Shown piece by piece: positions 21,464 to 30,528 of a stretch of DNA of 47,371 bases (positions are counted from its first letter, which is position 1; the number at the start of each line of letters is the position of its first letter). Location: NCBI GenBank assembly GCA_000729835.1, contig JFHB01000231.1:1-47371 (forward strand), given 5' to 3'. Source of the DNA: Atkinsonella hypoxylon. Its lineage: Eukaryota > Ascomycota > Sordariomycetes > Hypocreales > Clavicipitaceae. Made by a program: the position numbers and the translations under genes. The notes below the pieces were generated by a model. The model saw nothing but the letters and a program-made list of their open reading frames with translations, had not been told where the DNA came from and did no database searches.

Positions 21464-24400
21464 ATGCCCCAGCGAGCCCTCAAGGGCAAGACCAATGCCG
21501 TGGCGCGCCCACCTGCGCAACCACCCGACTACAAAGCCATCGCCAGACAATGGGCCCAAGCTAGGCGCATTCAAGCTGCCAATGATGCCGAAGCTGCAGC
21601 CCTGGGCCAGCCGACGGAACGAGACGCCGCCAAGGCTCAGGAAAGACAGCGCGAAAAGCTCAACGAGTTGCGACAAAAGTCCTACGAGCGGAGGTGGTGG
21701 TGGACTGTCGCCTTTTGGACGTGGCTCCTGGTCATTCATGCTGTCGGCATCTGGCTCTTCACGAGCGGCTTCCTCCTGACTCGGTTCGTGCTGGAAGACA
21801 AGTCGAATTGCACGGTGCCGCCGATCGAGAGCAGATTGGCGCCTCTCAGCGTTGATAAGGGGTGCTGGCATCCGAAAAGCTTCGACCGCGCGGTGGTGAT
21901 TGTGATTGACGCCCTGCGTTATGACTTTACCGTGCCCCAGGGTTCGACGAGGAGGCATGAATTTCACGATGCGTTCCCCTTTTTGTACGAGACGGCTGCG
22001 AAATCGCCGCGCAATGCCGTCCTGCGCCCCTTCATCGCCGATCCACCGACGACGACCCTGCAGAGACTCAAAGGCTTGACGACGGGCACGCTGCCGACGT
22101 TTATCGATGCAGGCAGCAATTTTGCAGGGTCAGCAATCGACGAGGATAACATTCTGATGCAGCTCAAGAACGCGGGCAAGAAAATTGCGCACTTGGGTGA
22201 CGATACGTGGGTGTCTTTGTTCCCGGGCTACTTCGAACCCAACATTAGCAAAGCCTACGACAGCTTCAACGTCTACGATCTACACACAGTCGACAACGGT
22301 GTCATTGACAACATCTTCCCGCTTATGGATTCCAAGGCCAATGGGCAGTGGGATTTGTTAATCGGCCACTGCTTGGGTGTTGATCACGCTGGCCACCGTT
22401 ATGGGCCGGATCATCCTGCCATGAATGCCAAGTTACGGCAAATGGATGACTTCATCCGGCGACTTGCAGCTGCGATTCCCCCGAATACCCTCTTGGTGGT
22501 GATGGGTGACCACGGCATGGATGACCGCGGCGACCATGGCGGTGAAAGTGACGACGAAATCGAGGCCGCCCTATGGATGTATTCCAAATCCCCTGTCTTC
22601 GGACGAACCGTCCCCGAACACGCTACACCCCCTGCCAACGCGAAGATCCGACCAGTCAATCAAATCGACCTGGTGCCAACCCTATCGCTCCTCCTCGGGA
22701 TCCCAATCCCCTACAACAACCTCGGCCGGCCCATCGAGGAAGCCTTCTCCGGGCCCAAGGGCAATGACTGGACGAATCTCGCCGCTGTGTCGCGCATGGC
22801 CTCGGCCGGTATCGAGAGATACCAGGACTCGTATTTCAAGGCGCGCGGCATCGCCCCGAGCTCTGGCGCAAACTCGCCGGCTGCTCTCTGGACAGCGGCA
22901 AGGAGGGTGCCCATCTCCTCGCACCAAGAGATGTACCACGCGTTCACCAAATTCCAAGAGGAAACCTTGCTTGTGTGCAAAGGCCTGTGGGCTCGGTTCG
23001 ACGTCCCACGCATGATTTCCGGCGTGGCCATCACTGCGATTGGCGCTGTGATTCTCATGCTGTATGCCTCGCGCACAGACGAGGATGAGTTCGTGGTCAT
23101 GAACGACGTGGAACTTGACTATGCGGAGAAGAAGTTGGAGGTTCTGGAGTTCGACGGCGAGGCTGAGCCTCACGCTGATCAGCATTACCACCGCGATATG
23201 CTTCGCCGTCTGTGGGACACTCGTTTCCTCTTCAGCGTCGGAACACTCATTGTCGCTGCGGTGTACAGACAGCAGCCGCTCGACCGCTCGACCACGCTTG
23301 TCACGCTATTAGTCTTGACCGCCGTCGGCACCGCGCTCCACGACGGCGGCAAGACATTCTCCAACTTACTCCCTAGAACAAGGTGGGGATGGCTGTCTGT
23401 GATTTTCACCCTCAGTCACTCCATTGGCTTTGCGTCAAACTCGTACACGATCTGGGAAGACCGTATTCTGCTCTTCTTCACCGCGACATTTGGCTTCGCG
23501 GCACTTGTGCACTCCTTCCGCATCGAGTCCAAGGTTGAGCGCACCATGGCTGTCTACCATTCTGCTGCGTTTCTTCTCCTCGGCCGTCTCGCATCGTACT
23601 CGACCCTTTGTCGCGAGGAGCAGATGCCGTACTGCGAATCCACGTACTACGCTTCTATCAAATCCACTGTTTCTGCCCCCTGGCAGCTCATCATCCCCTT
23701 TGCCGTCTTCATGGCCCTCCCCACTATCGTCAAATCATTCCTTACACCGACACGGTCCTACGAAGGCCTAGCACCCGCCTGGATTGGGTACGTCTTCCGC
23801 GTCGGCCTGTTCATGTCCGCTACGTACTGGACCATTGATGCCGCCGACAACGGTGCGTGGCTCGCCGGCAAGGTATCCGACGGGACGCTCAAGACCATTG
23901 GTGTCTATCTGGCGCAGATCATCCTGGCTCTTGCCCTCGTGGCCGGCACCACGGCCTTCATCTGGGCGCCCCCCAACGTGTCTATTGTCTCGACGACGTC
24001 CAGGACCGGCCAGGCCCGCGTTGCTATTCTCGGCTACAGCAACGTTCTCGGCTCACGGTACCTCCTGCTGCCGCTCAATATCCTCGGCGCGTGCATCCTC
24101 CTCAGCAAGCCCATGGGGTCGGGGGCCCTCGCTCTCATGATGTGGCAGATCTTGTCGCTCACCGAAATCGTCGACCTCAACAACCTCAAGACCGAGACCA
24201 TCGGCCCTGTGATGCTCGCCATCCTCGGCAACTTCTACTACTTCAAAACCGGCCACCAGGCCGTCCTGTCGAGCATCCAGTGGGACAGCGCCTTCATCCC
24301 CCTCTTTACCATTCGATACCCCTGGAGTCCCCTTGTCGTTGTGCTCAACACGTTCGGCGCCCAGATTCTAGCGGCCGCGAGCTTACCTCTGCTGGCCATG

Positions 24401-24673
24401 TGGAAGGCCGGCCCCAAGCAGAAGGGCGTTCTGGAGACGGTAGCAAGGGGCATGGCCGTCTTCGTGGCGTACTATGCCGTCGAGGCGCTGGCTACCATGA
24501 GCTGGGCGGGCTGGCTGCGAAGACATCTCATGCTGTACCGCGTCTTTAGCCCGCGCTTCATGATGGCGGCGGTGTTGCTCCCCGTGCTAGACCTGGTGCT
24601 TCTCCTAGTCACCTTGACCGGTCTTCGGAGCACCACCTTCTCTGTAAGCGAAGTATTCGGGTGGGCAGACTAG
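21464..24673 (+). CDS. GPI13: GPI ethanolamine phosphate transferase 3 (Gpi13/PIG-O)
   Basis: Adds the phosphoethanolamine on the third mannose of the GPI precursor in the ER membrane, the group that later links to proteins. It is a single exon of 1069 residues, matching the family's length. A cytosolic N-terminus is followed by a first TM helix (about 80-107) containing the PIG-O-type SGFLLTR motif. The lumenal alkaline-phosphatase-fold catalytic domain follows: VIDALRYDF (D149) and DPPTTTLQRLKGLTTG (nucleophile Thr near 196-198). It continues with the HCLGVDHAGHRYGP metal site and GDHGMDDRGDHGG at about 348-360. The C-terminal half has many hydrophobic helices, ending at VLDLVLLLVTLTGL. The start at 21464 sits in AAGATGCC and leaves a normal N-terminus. 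Catalytic residues look intact. It converges with the minus-strand dehydratase gene, with 147 bp between stops. Confidence 0.96.
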   Translation: MPQRALKGKTNAVARPPAQPPDYKAIARQWAQARRIQAANDAEAAALGQPTERDAAKAQERQREKLNELRQKSYERRWWWTVAFWTWLLVIHAVGIWLFTSGFLLTRFVLEDKSNCTVPPIESRLAPLSVDKGCWHPKSFDRAVVIVIDALRYDFTVPQGSTRRHEFHDAFPFLYETAAKSPRNAVLRPFIADPPTTTLQRLKGLTTGTLPTFIDAGSNFAGSAIDEDNILMQLKNAGKKIAHLGDDTWVSLFPGYFEPNISKAYDSFNVYDLHTVDNGVIDNIFPLMDSKANGQWDLLIGHCLGVDHAGHRYGPDHPAMNAKLRQMDDFIRRLAAAIPPNTLLVVMGDHGMDDRGDHGGESDDEIEAALWMYSKSPVFGRTVPEHATPPANAKIRPVNQIDLVPTLSLLLGIPIPYNNLGRPIEEAFSGPKGNDWTNLAAVSRMASAGIERYQDSYFKARGIAPSSGANSPAALWTAARRVPISSHQEMYHAFTKFQEETLLVCKGLWARFDVPRMISGVAITAIGAVILMLYASRTDEDEFVVMNDVELDYAEKKLEVLEFDGEAEPHADQHYHRDMLRRLWDTRFLFSVGTLIVAAVYRQQPLDRSTTLVTLLVLTAVGTALHDGGKTFSNLLPRTRWGWLSVIFTLSHSIGFASNSYTIWEDRILLFFTATFGFAALVHSFRIESKVERTMAVYHSAAFLLLGRLASYSTLCREEQMPYCESTYYASIKSTVSAPWQLIIPFAVFMALPTIVKSFLTPTRSYEGLAPAWIGYVFRVGLFMSATYWTIDAADNGAWLAGKVSDGTLKTIGVYLAQIILALALVAGTTAFIWAPPNVSIVSTTSRTGQARVAILGYSNVLGSRYLLLPLNILGACILLSKPMGSGALALMMWQILSLTEIVDLNNLKTETIGPVMLAILGNFYYFKTGHQAVLSSIQWDSAFIPLFTIRYPWSPLVVVLNTFGAQILAAASLPLLAMWKAGPKQKGVLETVARGMAVFVAYYAVEALATMSWAGWLRRHLMLYRVFSPRFMMAAVLLPVLDLVLLLVTLTGLRSTTFSVSEVFGWAD

Positions 24674-24820
24674 ATATAATTGTTCCTACTGCGCCGTTCT
24701 CTATAATCCGTCGAATCGCATGGGGCGTAAAAAAAAAAAAAAGTATTTTATTCCGGAAGGCACTTTAGATACATATCGTGAACTTGTCCAGCGCTATGCC
24801 ATCGTCCCCTTGAAATGCAA

Positions 24821-25943
24821 TTACTTCGCCTCCATCACTGCCGTCGCCCGGACGGCCATGCCCCCGTCCGGTCCCTCAGCCCACACGTCCCAAGCCCTGC
24901 CCGGGTCCTCGGCCGCGCACACACAAAGCGTCAACTCCTCATTTACGTACAGCGGCGCGTAGTTCCTGTACGTCATGTGCGCGACACGACCGCCCAGCGC
25001 ATCCAGCATGAGCGCCAATATGAGCGGCCCATGCACCAGCAAGGCCCTGTGGCCATCGGCGCGAGCATACAGCGGATCAATATGTATAGAGTGGGCGTTG
25101 AACGTCAGGGCCGAGAAGTGGAACAGATGGGCGGGCGAGGGGGTCATGCGCGCCGAATACGTCGGCGTCCGCGGGACTAGTTCATCGTCAGCGCATCTTC
25201 CCCAAATCATATCATGTATGCCAAAACACACCCTTTATAGCCCGTCGGGTTCCCCCCGACGCAGTGTCAGCCCCCATGAAGACCAGCGTCCTCCGCTCCT
25301 CGATGTCCCACGCATCCCCGACACCATATCGCCTCCACACATCCACAAACACCTTATCCGCCCGCACGTCAACCTCACCAATCTCCTCGCGACACGAACA
25401 CGGTCGCCCGTCTAAGACGAGATTCTTATCCCAGCCCCTGCGGAAAGTGACCTCGCCGCCTGCCCACAGGCGTCGCGGGTACAGCGGCCCAGGTGAGTGG
25501 TCTGGGTCGGCGCCGTCGGGGGCGAGCTCGGACGGCGCCGTCTGCAGGGGGAAGTACACGAGGTGGTGGCCCTGGGGGAGGGGCCGCGCGGACTGGTACG
25601 GCGATGGGGCGGGCTTGCGGAGGAGGTCGGACATGGTCGTTGTGAGGAGGTGCGAGGGCGTGGGGGTGAGGTGGTCGGGGATGAGTTTCGGAGGGCGAGA
25701 CTTGAGGGCGTCCATGGATGTCGGTGCCGGTGCAGACAAGTGTCGCATTGTTGCGGGTCCACGGGAGAGGTTGCATGGAGATATTGATGTCTTTGGAAGT
25801 CGCTTCATGGCGCGCCCATTTGGGGAATTGACATGGAGTGGTGGTCGGGTGCGTGAGAGCTGGCGTGGAAGAGCTTGCCAACGTGAGGTTGCGGTGAAGA
25901 CGTTGACGGTTTGCCCCACGTTGAAAGACACATCGAGGTGCAT
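24821..25943 (-). CDS. HTD2-like hot-dog dehydratase, probably mitochondrial (two exons)
   Basis: Resembles the fungal mitochondrial 3-hydroxyacyl-thioester dehydratase (HTD2-type), which dehydrates 3-hydroxyacyl-ACP in mitochondrial fatty-acid synthesis and so supports lipoate formation. Exons on the minus strand are 25943-25232 and 25176-24821. The 55-bp intron has a GTGTGT donor, a GCTGAC branch site and a CTAG acceptor; the join gives RRAIKVPRTPTYSA. The C-terminal exon carries the hot-dog signature LFHFSALTFNAHSIHID followed by DGHRALLVHGPLILALML. The N-terminal part has PKLIPDHLTPTPSHL, HHLVYFPLQ and LYPRRLWAGGEVTF, typical of the first, degenerate hot-dog repeat. From the ATG at 25943 the protein has 355 residues. 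Another ATG at 25808 (MKRLPKTS) would give 310 and also an Arg-rich presequence. I cannot decide between the starts. A fused mesaconyl-CoA hydratase-like function is the main alternative. Confidence 0.82.
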
Positions 25944-26353
25944 GTCGGTGAACCCCCTCGAGTCGACATTTAGAATTGCCAGGAACCGACAATACCGCCG
26001 TGGACGGCATGTACCTGACTACGTATGTTCGCACTCGCAAATATCTAGCTGTTGACCGACCGGTTTTGAGCAATATCTGTTCGCTACGTCACTGCCTCTA
26101 ATCTTCGCTAGGCTACAGGCTATACCTCCTCTTTCTATACTTTCTTACCCGTTTTCAAAGCAGCTGGTCAAGTGGAAGACTTGCAATTGTCCCAATCGCC
26201 AAGACTACCGCGTATAGAATAAAGATGCCGATGGAATCATGCCACTGTAGCTTTCCCCACGCCTTTCCATCATTAGGTTTTTCTTGTCAATCCTTCAATC
26301 GTAAGACTCCAGAACCAGCGGATGTCTGTGGAAGAGTTTGGATAGATTACACT
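25944..26353. other. Intergenic region, no gene seen
   Basis: This lies between the 3' end of the sphingolipid methyltransferase and the start of the HTD2-like gene, both on the minus strand. It should hold the promoter of the dehydratase and the terminator of the methyltransferase. No conserved coding sequence was seen. Confidence 0.55.
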
Positions 26354-28166
26354 CTAACCAACAAAGTCGGTCGAAGAAGCAGCATTGTTTCTGGCAGCCC
26401 AAGCCTTTAGATCACCTTTGAAGTTCTTTAGAGAACCAGAAAGGTTGAACTGTGAGTCAATTCCTTCAACTCGGTGAGTAGAGTTGATATTCTTGACCAG
26501 AGTAATTTGGTAACAGGTGGCACTACCTTGTCGGGAGATAATGGTGGAGTATGCAAGGAAGTACTCCCAGATCTTATAGATATTTGCCAAGTTAGCAAAG
26601 CAGGTCGGTTCGTTTTCAAAGGGTATTGCACTTCTCAACAACTTACGCGGTACCATCGCTTGCCATACTTGGCCTCGACCTTCTTGTGGTTTCCAATCCA
26701 GTTGCGGTACCATCTCCACAGAGTGGCAGAGTAATGGACACCGATAGTGTCAATGTGCTTGATTTCGAAGCCGGCGCTCTCAAGCTTGTTAACCACCCAG
26801 CCCAAAGGAGTGGAGGCATCGGCACCAGGGAAAATGTACTTGTTCATAAAAAGACCCCAAATGAGGTCCTCATACTGCCAGGGCTTTCGGAGACCAGCAA
26901 TCTGCAGGAAAAAGACACCATCGTCGTCAAGCATGTCATATACCTGGGTCAAAAAGCTGGAGAAATGACGAACACCCACATGCTCGGCCATTTCGAGACA
27001 AGTGATTTTATTATAGCGGGCCTCAGGGACAGGAATGTCGCGATAGTCCATGCACAAAACCTTGCTCTGCTCCTCAGGCACGCCCACCTTGCGCATGGCA
27101 CTGTTGCCCCAGGCAGTCTGGTTACGACCCAACGTAATACCGGTGACGTGAGCGCCATAGTTTTCGCTGGCGAAGCGAGCAAGGGTGCCCCAACCGCAGC
27201 CAATGTCGAGCATCCTCTCTCCAGACTTCAGGCCAATCTTCTCACATACGCTGGCAAGCTTGTTGTCCTGTAGCTGCTCAAGAGTCTCCTCCTTGTTGAT
27301 GTCGGAGACAATGCCAGAGGTGTAGATCATGCGGGGGCCGAGAAACCATCCGTAGAAGTCATCACCACGGTCGTAGTGATCACGAACCTGCTCCTCGTCT
27401 GCATCGGTGTCAGCTGCACAATTCTTTACCCCACTAATAGCTGGACATGCCACAAGATAGAAAGGAGCCTCACCCTGAGAGCGCGTATGCATGATAAGCT
27501 CAGGAATCATGCCAAGCAAGAAGAACTTGATCAAACCAATGGTGAAGCGGAAGCTGGCCCAGTCATGACGGTATTCCATAACTTCAAGGCAGTCACCCTT
27601 GAAGTCGACTTCGCCGTTAAAGTACATCTCGTGGAAAGTCTCCATGGGGATCTTGCTGGAGCCCCTGTACTTGGCACGGTCCGCCTCCTTCTTGAAATCG
27701 AGATAGAATTCGACCGGCCGGCCGGGAAGCTTGGCTTTTTCATTGCGCCGAGGACTGATGGAGGAGATGACGAGCCACCAAGCAGCCAGGAGAGGGGTAT
27801 CGACAATGACGGCCAAGAACAGGAAGGTCTTGAAGCCACCGCCAAGCTTGGACTTCAGGTAGTAGGGCAGTGCGAGCAGGACAGACAAGAGAAGCTTGTT
27901 GTTGAAAGAATCGGAGCCAGGGCCGTCGGCCGGGAGGGGAGCATTTTTGATGGACGGATACTGTTTCCATTAAAGACTTGTGATTAGCAAATTTGGAACG
28001 TATTCTAGGAGACGTCGAGAGCCAGGGGTTCGGGATGCGACAGAATTACCTGTGTCGTGCGAACACCACAGTTTTCATTCTTGTCCAAAACAGGCGGGTT
28101 AGCTTTCGGAGTTTCGATAAACTCGAACTCGCTCTCGCTGCCGTTAAGGCTTGTTGGCTTTGACAT
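26354..28166 (-). CDS. Sphingolipid C9-methyltransferase (four exons)
   Basis: Transfers methyl from S-adenosylmethionine to C9 of the sphingoid base of fungal glucosylceramide, at the ER membrane. Exons are 28166-28050, 27960-27474, 27398-26647 and 26572-26354 (524 residues). Introns are 89, 75 and 74 bp. The middle intron has no stop in frame and could be read through, but splicing gives MHTRSQDEEQVRDHYDRGDD, which is the conserved order of the family; the unspliced form inserts 25 unusual residues. Two hydrophobic segments lie near residues 61-75 and 84-107. The methyltransferase fold starts after DDFYGWFLGPRMIYTSG, with SAM motif I MLDIGCGWGT near 264-273, then CLEMAEHVGVRHF and GVFFLQIAGLRK. 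The end, RIWEYFLAYSTIISRQGSATCYQ, is typical. The cyclopropane-fatty-acid synthase superfamily is the parent family. A start nine codons upstream, at 28193, is possible. Confidence 0.93.
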
Positions 28167-28827
28167 GCTGGTAGGATGGACGACCACCATCAATTTCTAT
28201 TCCTTCCTATTCCTATAATGCCAAACAAGTCTGCTCGAGCTGTTGAAATGATGTTTGAGAGGAAGGGTCAAGGTTGGAAGACTCTGGGCGTCGACTTGTC
28301 CTTGCCTACCCCTTGCACCCATAATGCAAGGGCGGGCCCCAGGCAAAAGAATAACAATAGCTTGTGGCACTCTTATTTGCTTTACGGGCTAGAGATCGAG
28401 CAAGCCACATCTTTCTTAGGTCAGGGCTAGGCCGATGAGGAATTGCTTTCCCCACTAACATACCTCGAGAGAGCACAGTATTTAGAATTATGGGCAAATA
28501 GGGGCTGGCTGGAAGCTGACTGGAAGCTGACCGGGAGCTCTGGAAGCTGACTAGTATAGTAGCTTGGGCTGTTTCGCCGAGTAAGCTCATTTGCGAGGCA
28601 GGCAAGGCCCGGGAAAATTTGGTTTTTGTTTCTTCCTTTCCTTTTCTCCCATTTGTCAAGGAGCAATATGCTTCAGAAAAAAAAAAGCTCCGACTTTCCA
28701 CTCTGCATCTGCTCATTGCCTGCCAAATCGTTTCGTTTTATGCCATTCGTGGAGGCCAACCAGGGCTGGACCCACCAAGTCTGACGGAACGAGACCCCTG
28801 AAGCGCCGTCGACCAGGTTGTACTGCT

Positions 28828-28857
28828 AGGTACCTCCTACCTAGGTACCTAGGTAGT
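28828..28857. repeat. Cluster of TAGGTACC/TACCTAGGTA palindromes
   Basis: Several overlapping copies of the palindromes TACCTAGGTA and TAGGTACCTA in 30 bp. The same family occurs at about 276-302, 4071-4087, 5806-5816, 39228-39242, 39386-39402 and 40600-40610, always outside predicted genes. Confidence 0.8.
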
Positions 28858-29048
28858 GGGCGTGTAAGCACGTACTTTGTAGTACTGTTGAGGCTTCTAA
28901 GCGAGAGACTAATTAGGGCAGGCACCTCCTCCCTGTTTTCAAACGTTCCAGGTGTTGTTTAGATGTCAAACTAGATGGCCATGATCAAGAGTGGTCATCA
29001 TGCAAGCGAACGCAACGGAACAAAGAGTCAATGGCGGGCAATATCGAA

Positions 29049-29088
29049 GTGCATCCGTGCATACGTGCATCCGTGCATCCGTGCATAC
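29049..29088. repeat. GTGCATCC/GTGCATAC octamer array
   Basis: Five head-to-tail 8-mers alternating GTGCATCC and GTGCATAC, in non-coding DNA. Confidence 0.8.
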
Positions 29089-30528
29089 ATCAAATGTAAC
29101 CTTGGGTTAGGGTCGGCATGCAGCATCAGACTTACTTATCCACCCAGTTGCTACGTCATATCAACCAGATGATATCATCATTTCCAACATGATCCAAAAA
29201 TTGTTCATCCATAATTCCCTAGTTCAACTTTTGCCTTGTGCATAGTAAAGAGATTCATTCAATGGAACGTTCATCCAAGGTGCCATCACAACTGGTAGTT
29301 CTGGATGCCCCACCAACCCCTTTGGCTCGTGTGCGAGACCTCGAGTGACCTTGGTAGCCTTCAAAAACATTGGCGTGCACTGTAGCTCGTTTTAAGTTGG
29401 ATGGCTGCTGGTACTTCTGTTATAATTTGGATGAACATGCAGGAACCCAGCTTCCAGTGTGACGATCTGATTGGATCGATATGCCTGTCATTACCTCTGT
29501 GCCAGCAACTTATTTGGTCAAATCTCTATAACGGGTAGCAGAGCAATGGGTTGGAATGGAACCTGAGAAAACTCGCGCCCACGGAATCTATCCGCCGTGT
29601 GCCCGAAAGTCCGAGACGCATTTTCTCCGATTTAACATAGCCGCCCGAGGATGAAGAGGACGAATATCGATCCTGCTGCAATATCCGGTGCGATCCCGCG
29701 ACACCTGGGAAATGAGCGTGGATGAAAACACCAGGGCTACCGGAAAATTGACTTGACCCACAAATGACCAATGCTTGATCAGCGAAAGCTGCTGCTTGGC
29801 TTATGTCTCGTCGTGGACCCACAATGGCGTGGTTCATTATCCAGCCAGGAAAGGGCAGGGCACAAATATTGAAATGATGGCTCGCTCCGTAACTATTGTG
29901 CGCTGTCCAAAGGTTCCGACTTCTCCGTCGCCGCCACTCCCATCCCCTAATTACCACGCTGTTCAAACTCAGGGGCAGAGGAGACAAAGACGCACATAAG
30001 CTGGAAGAAATACCGATATCCGAGGGCAATAGTATCCTCGATAGACAATTTAGTGTTCTGGACATGTTGGTGACGCCAAAACCACATGAAATGTCTTGAG
30101 AACATGCTGACTCGACTCATACTGGCGTCTGTTCTGCAGAACACATCGAATCTAACATTTTCTCCTGGGTCCCTGTGGAAGAACAATTTCTCTCCTGATT
30201 TGGCTTGACTTGGAATGACGCGATGAGATGCCGAGTCCGTCACGCGATTTCGGGCGCAAGCAATTGCGAAGCTCCAGTCGATGTCCGAAATCTAGTTCGC
30301 TAGTTTGGTTCATGCTCTTGATTCATTATTTACAATTCTGCATCGCTAAATATGGTCAAATATACCTCAATATTCGAGAATATGCCAGGGTGTGTCGTCG
30401 CATGACGGTCCTCAAACTACAATAGCCGAGATACCACATGACCCCGCACTTGCAGTGACTGCAACGATCTCAGTACGCACTGCGCTCTAACCGTCCTCCA
30501 GCAATTCAAATTGAAGCCTTTCAACACC

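Larger units (their letters stand above)
28167..30528. other. Intergenic region, no supported gene
   Basis: About 2.4 kb without a convincing gene. A dense TACCTAGGTA/TAGGTACC cluster lies at 28828-28857, and an octamer repeat (GTGCATCC/GTGCATAC) at about 29049-29088. An open frame at 29526-30065 on the minus strand has no motif and irregular composition. The last few hundred bases are the promoter side of the GH31 gene. Confidence 0.5.

Noticed and set aside
29106..29112. TTAGGG telomere-like hexamer
   Set aside because: A single copy only; no array.
29526..30065. 179-codon open frame on the minus strand
   Set aside because: No motif, no usual splice structure and irregular codon use; likely chance.
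30511..30528. Extended N-terminus of the GH31 protein
   Set aside because: It would need a TTG start; the ATG at 30529 is the first normal start and gives a usual N-terminus.
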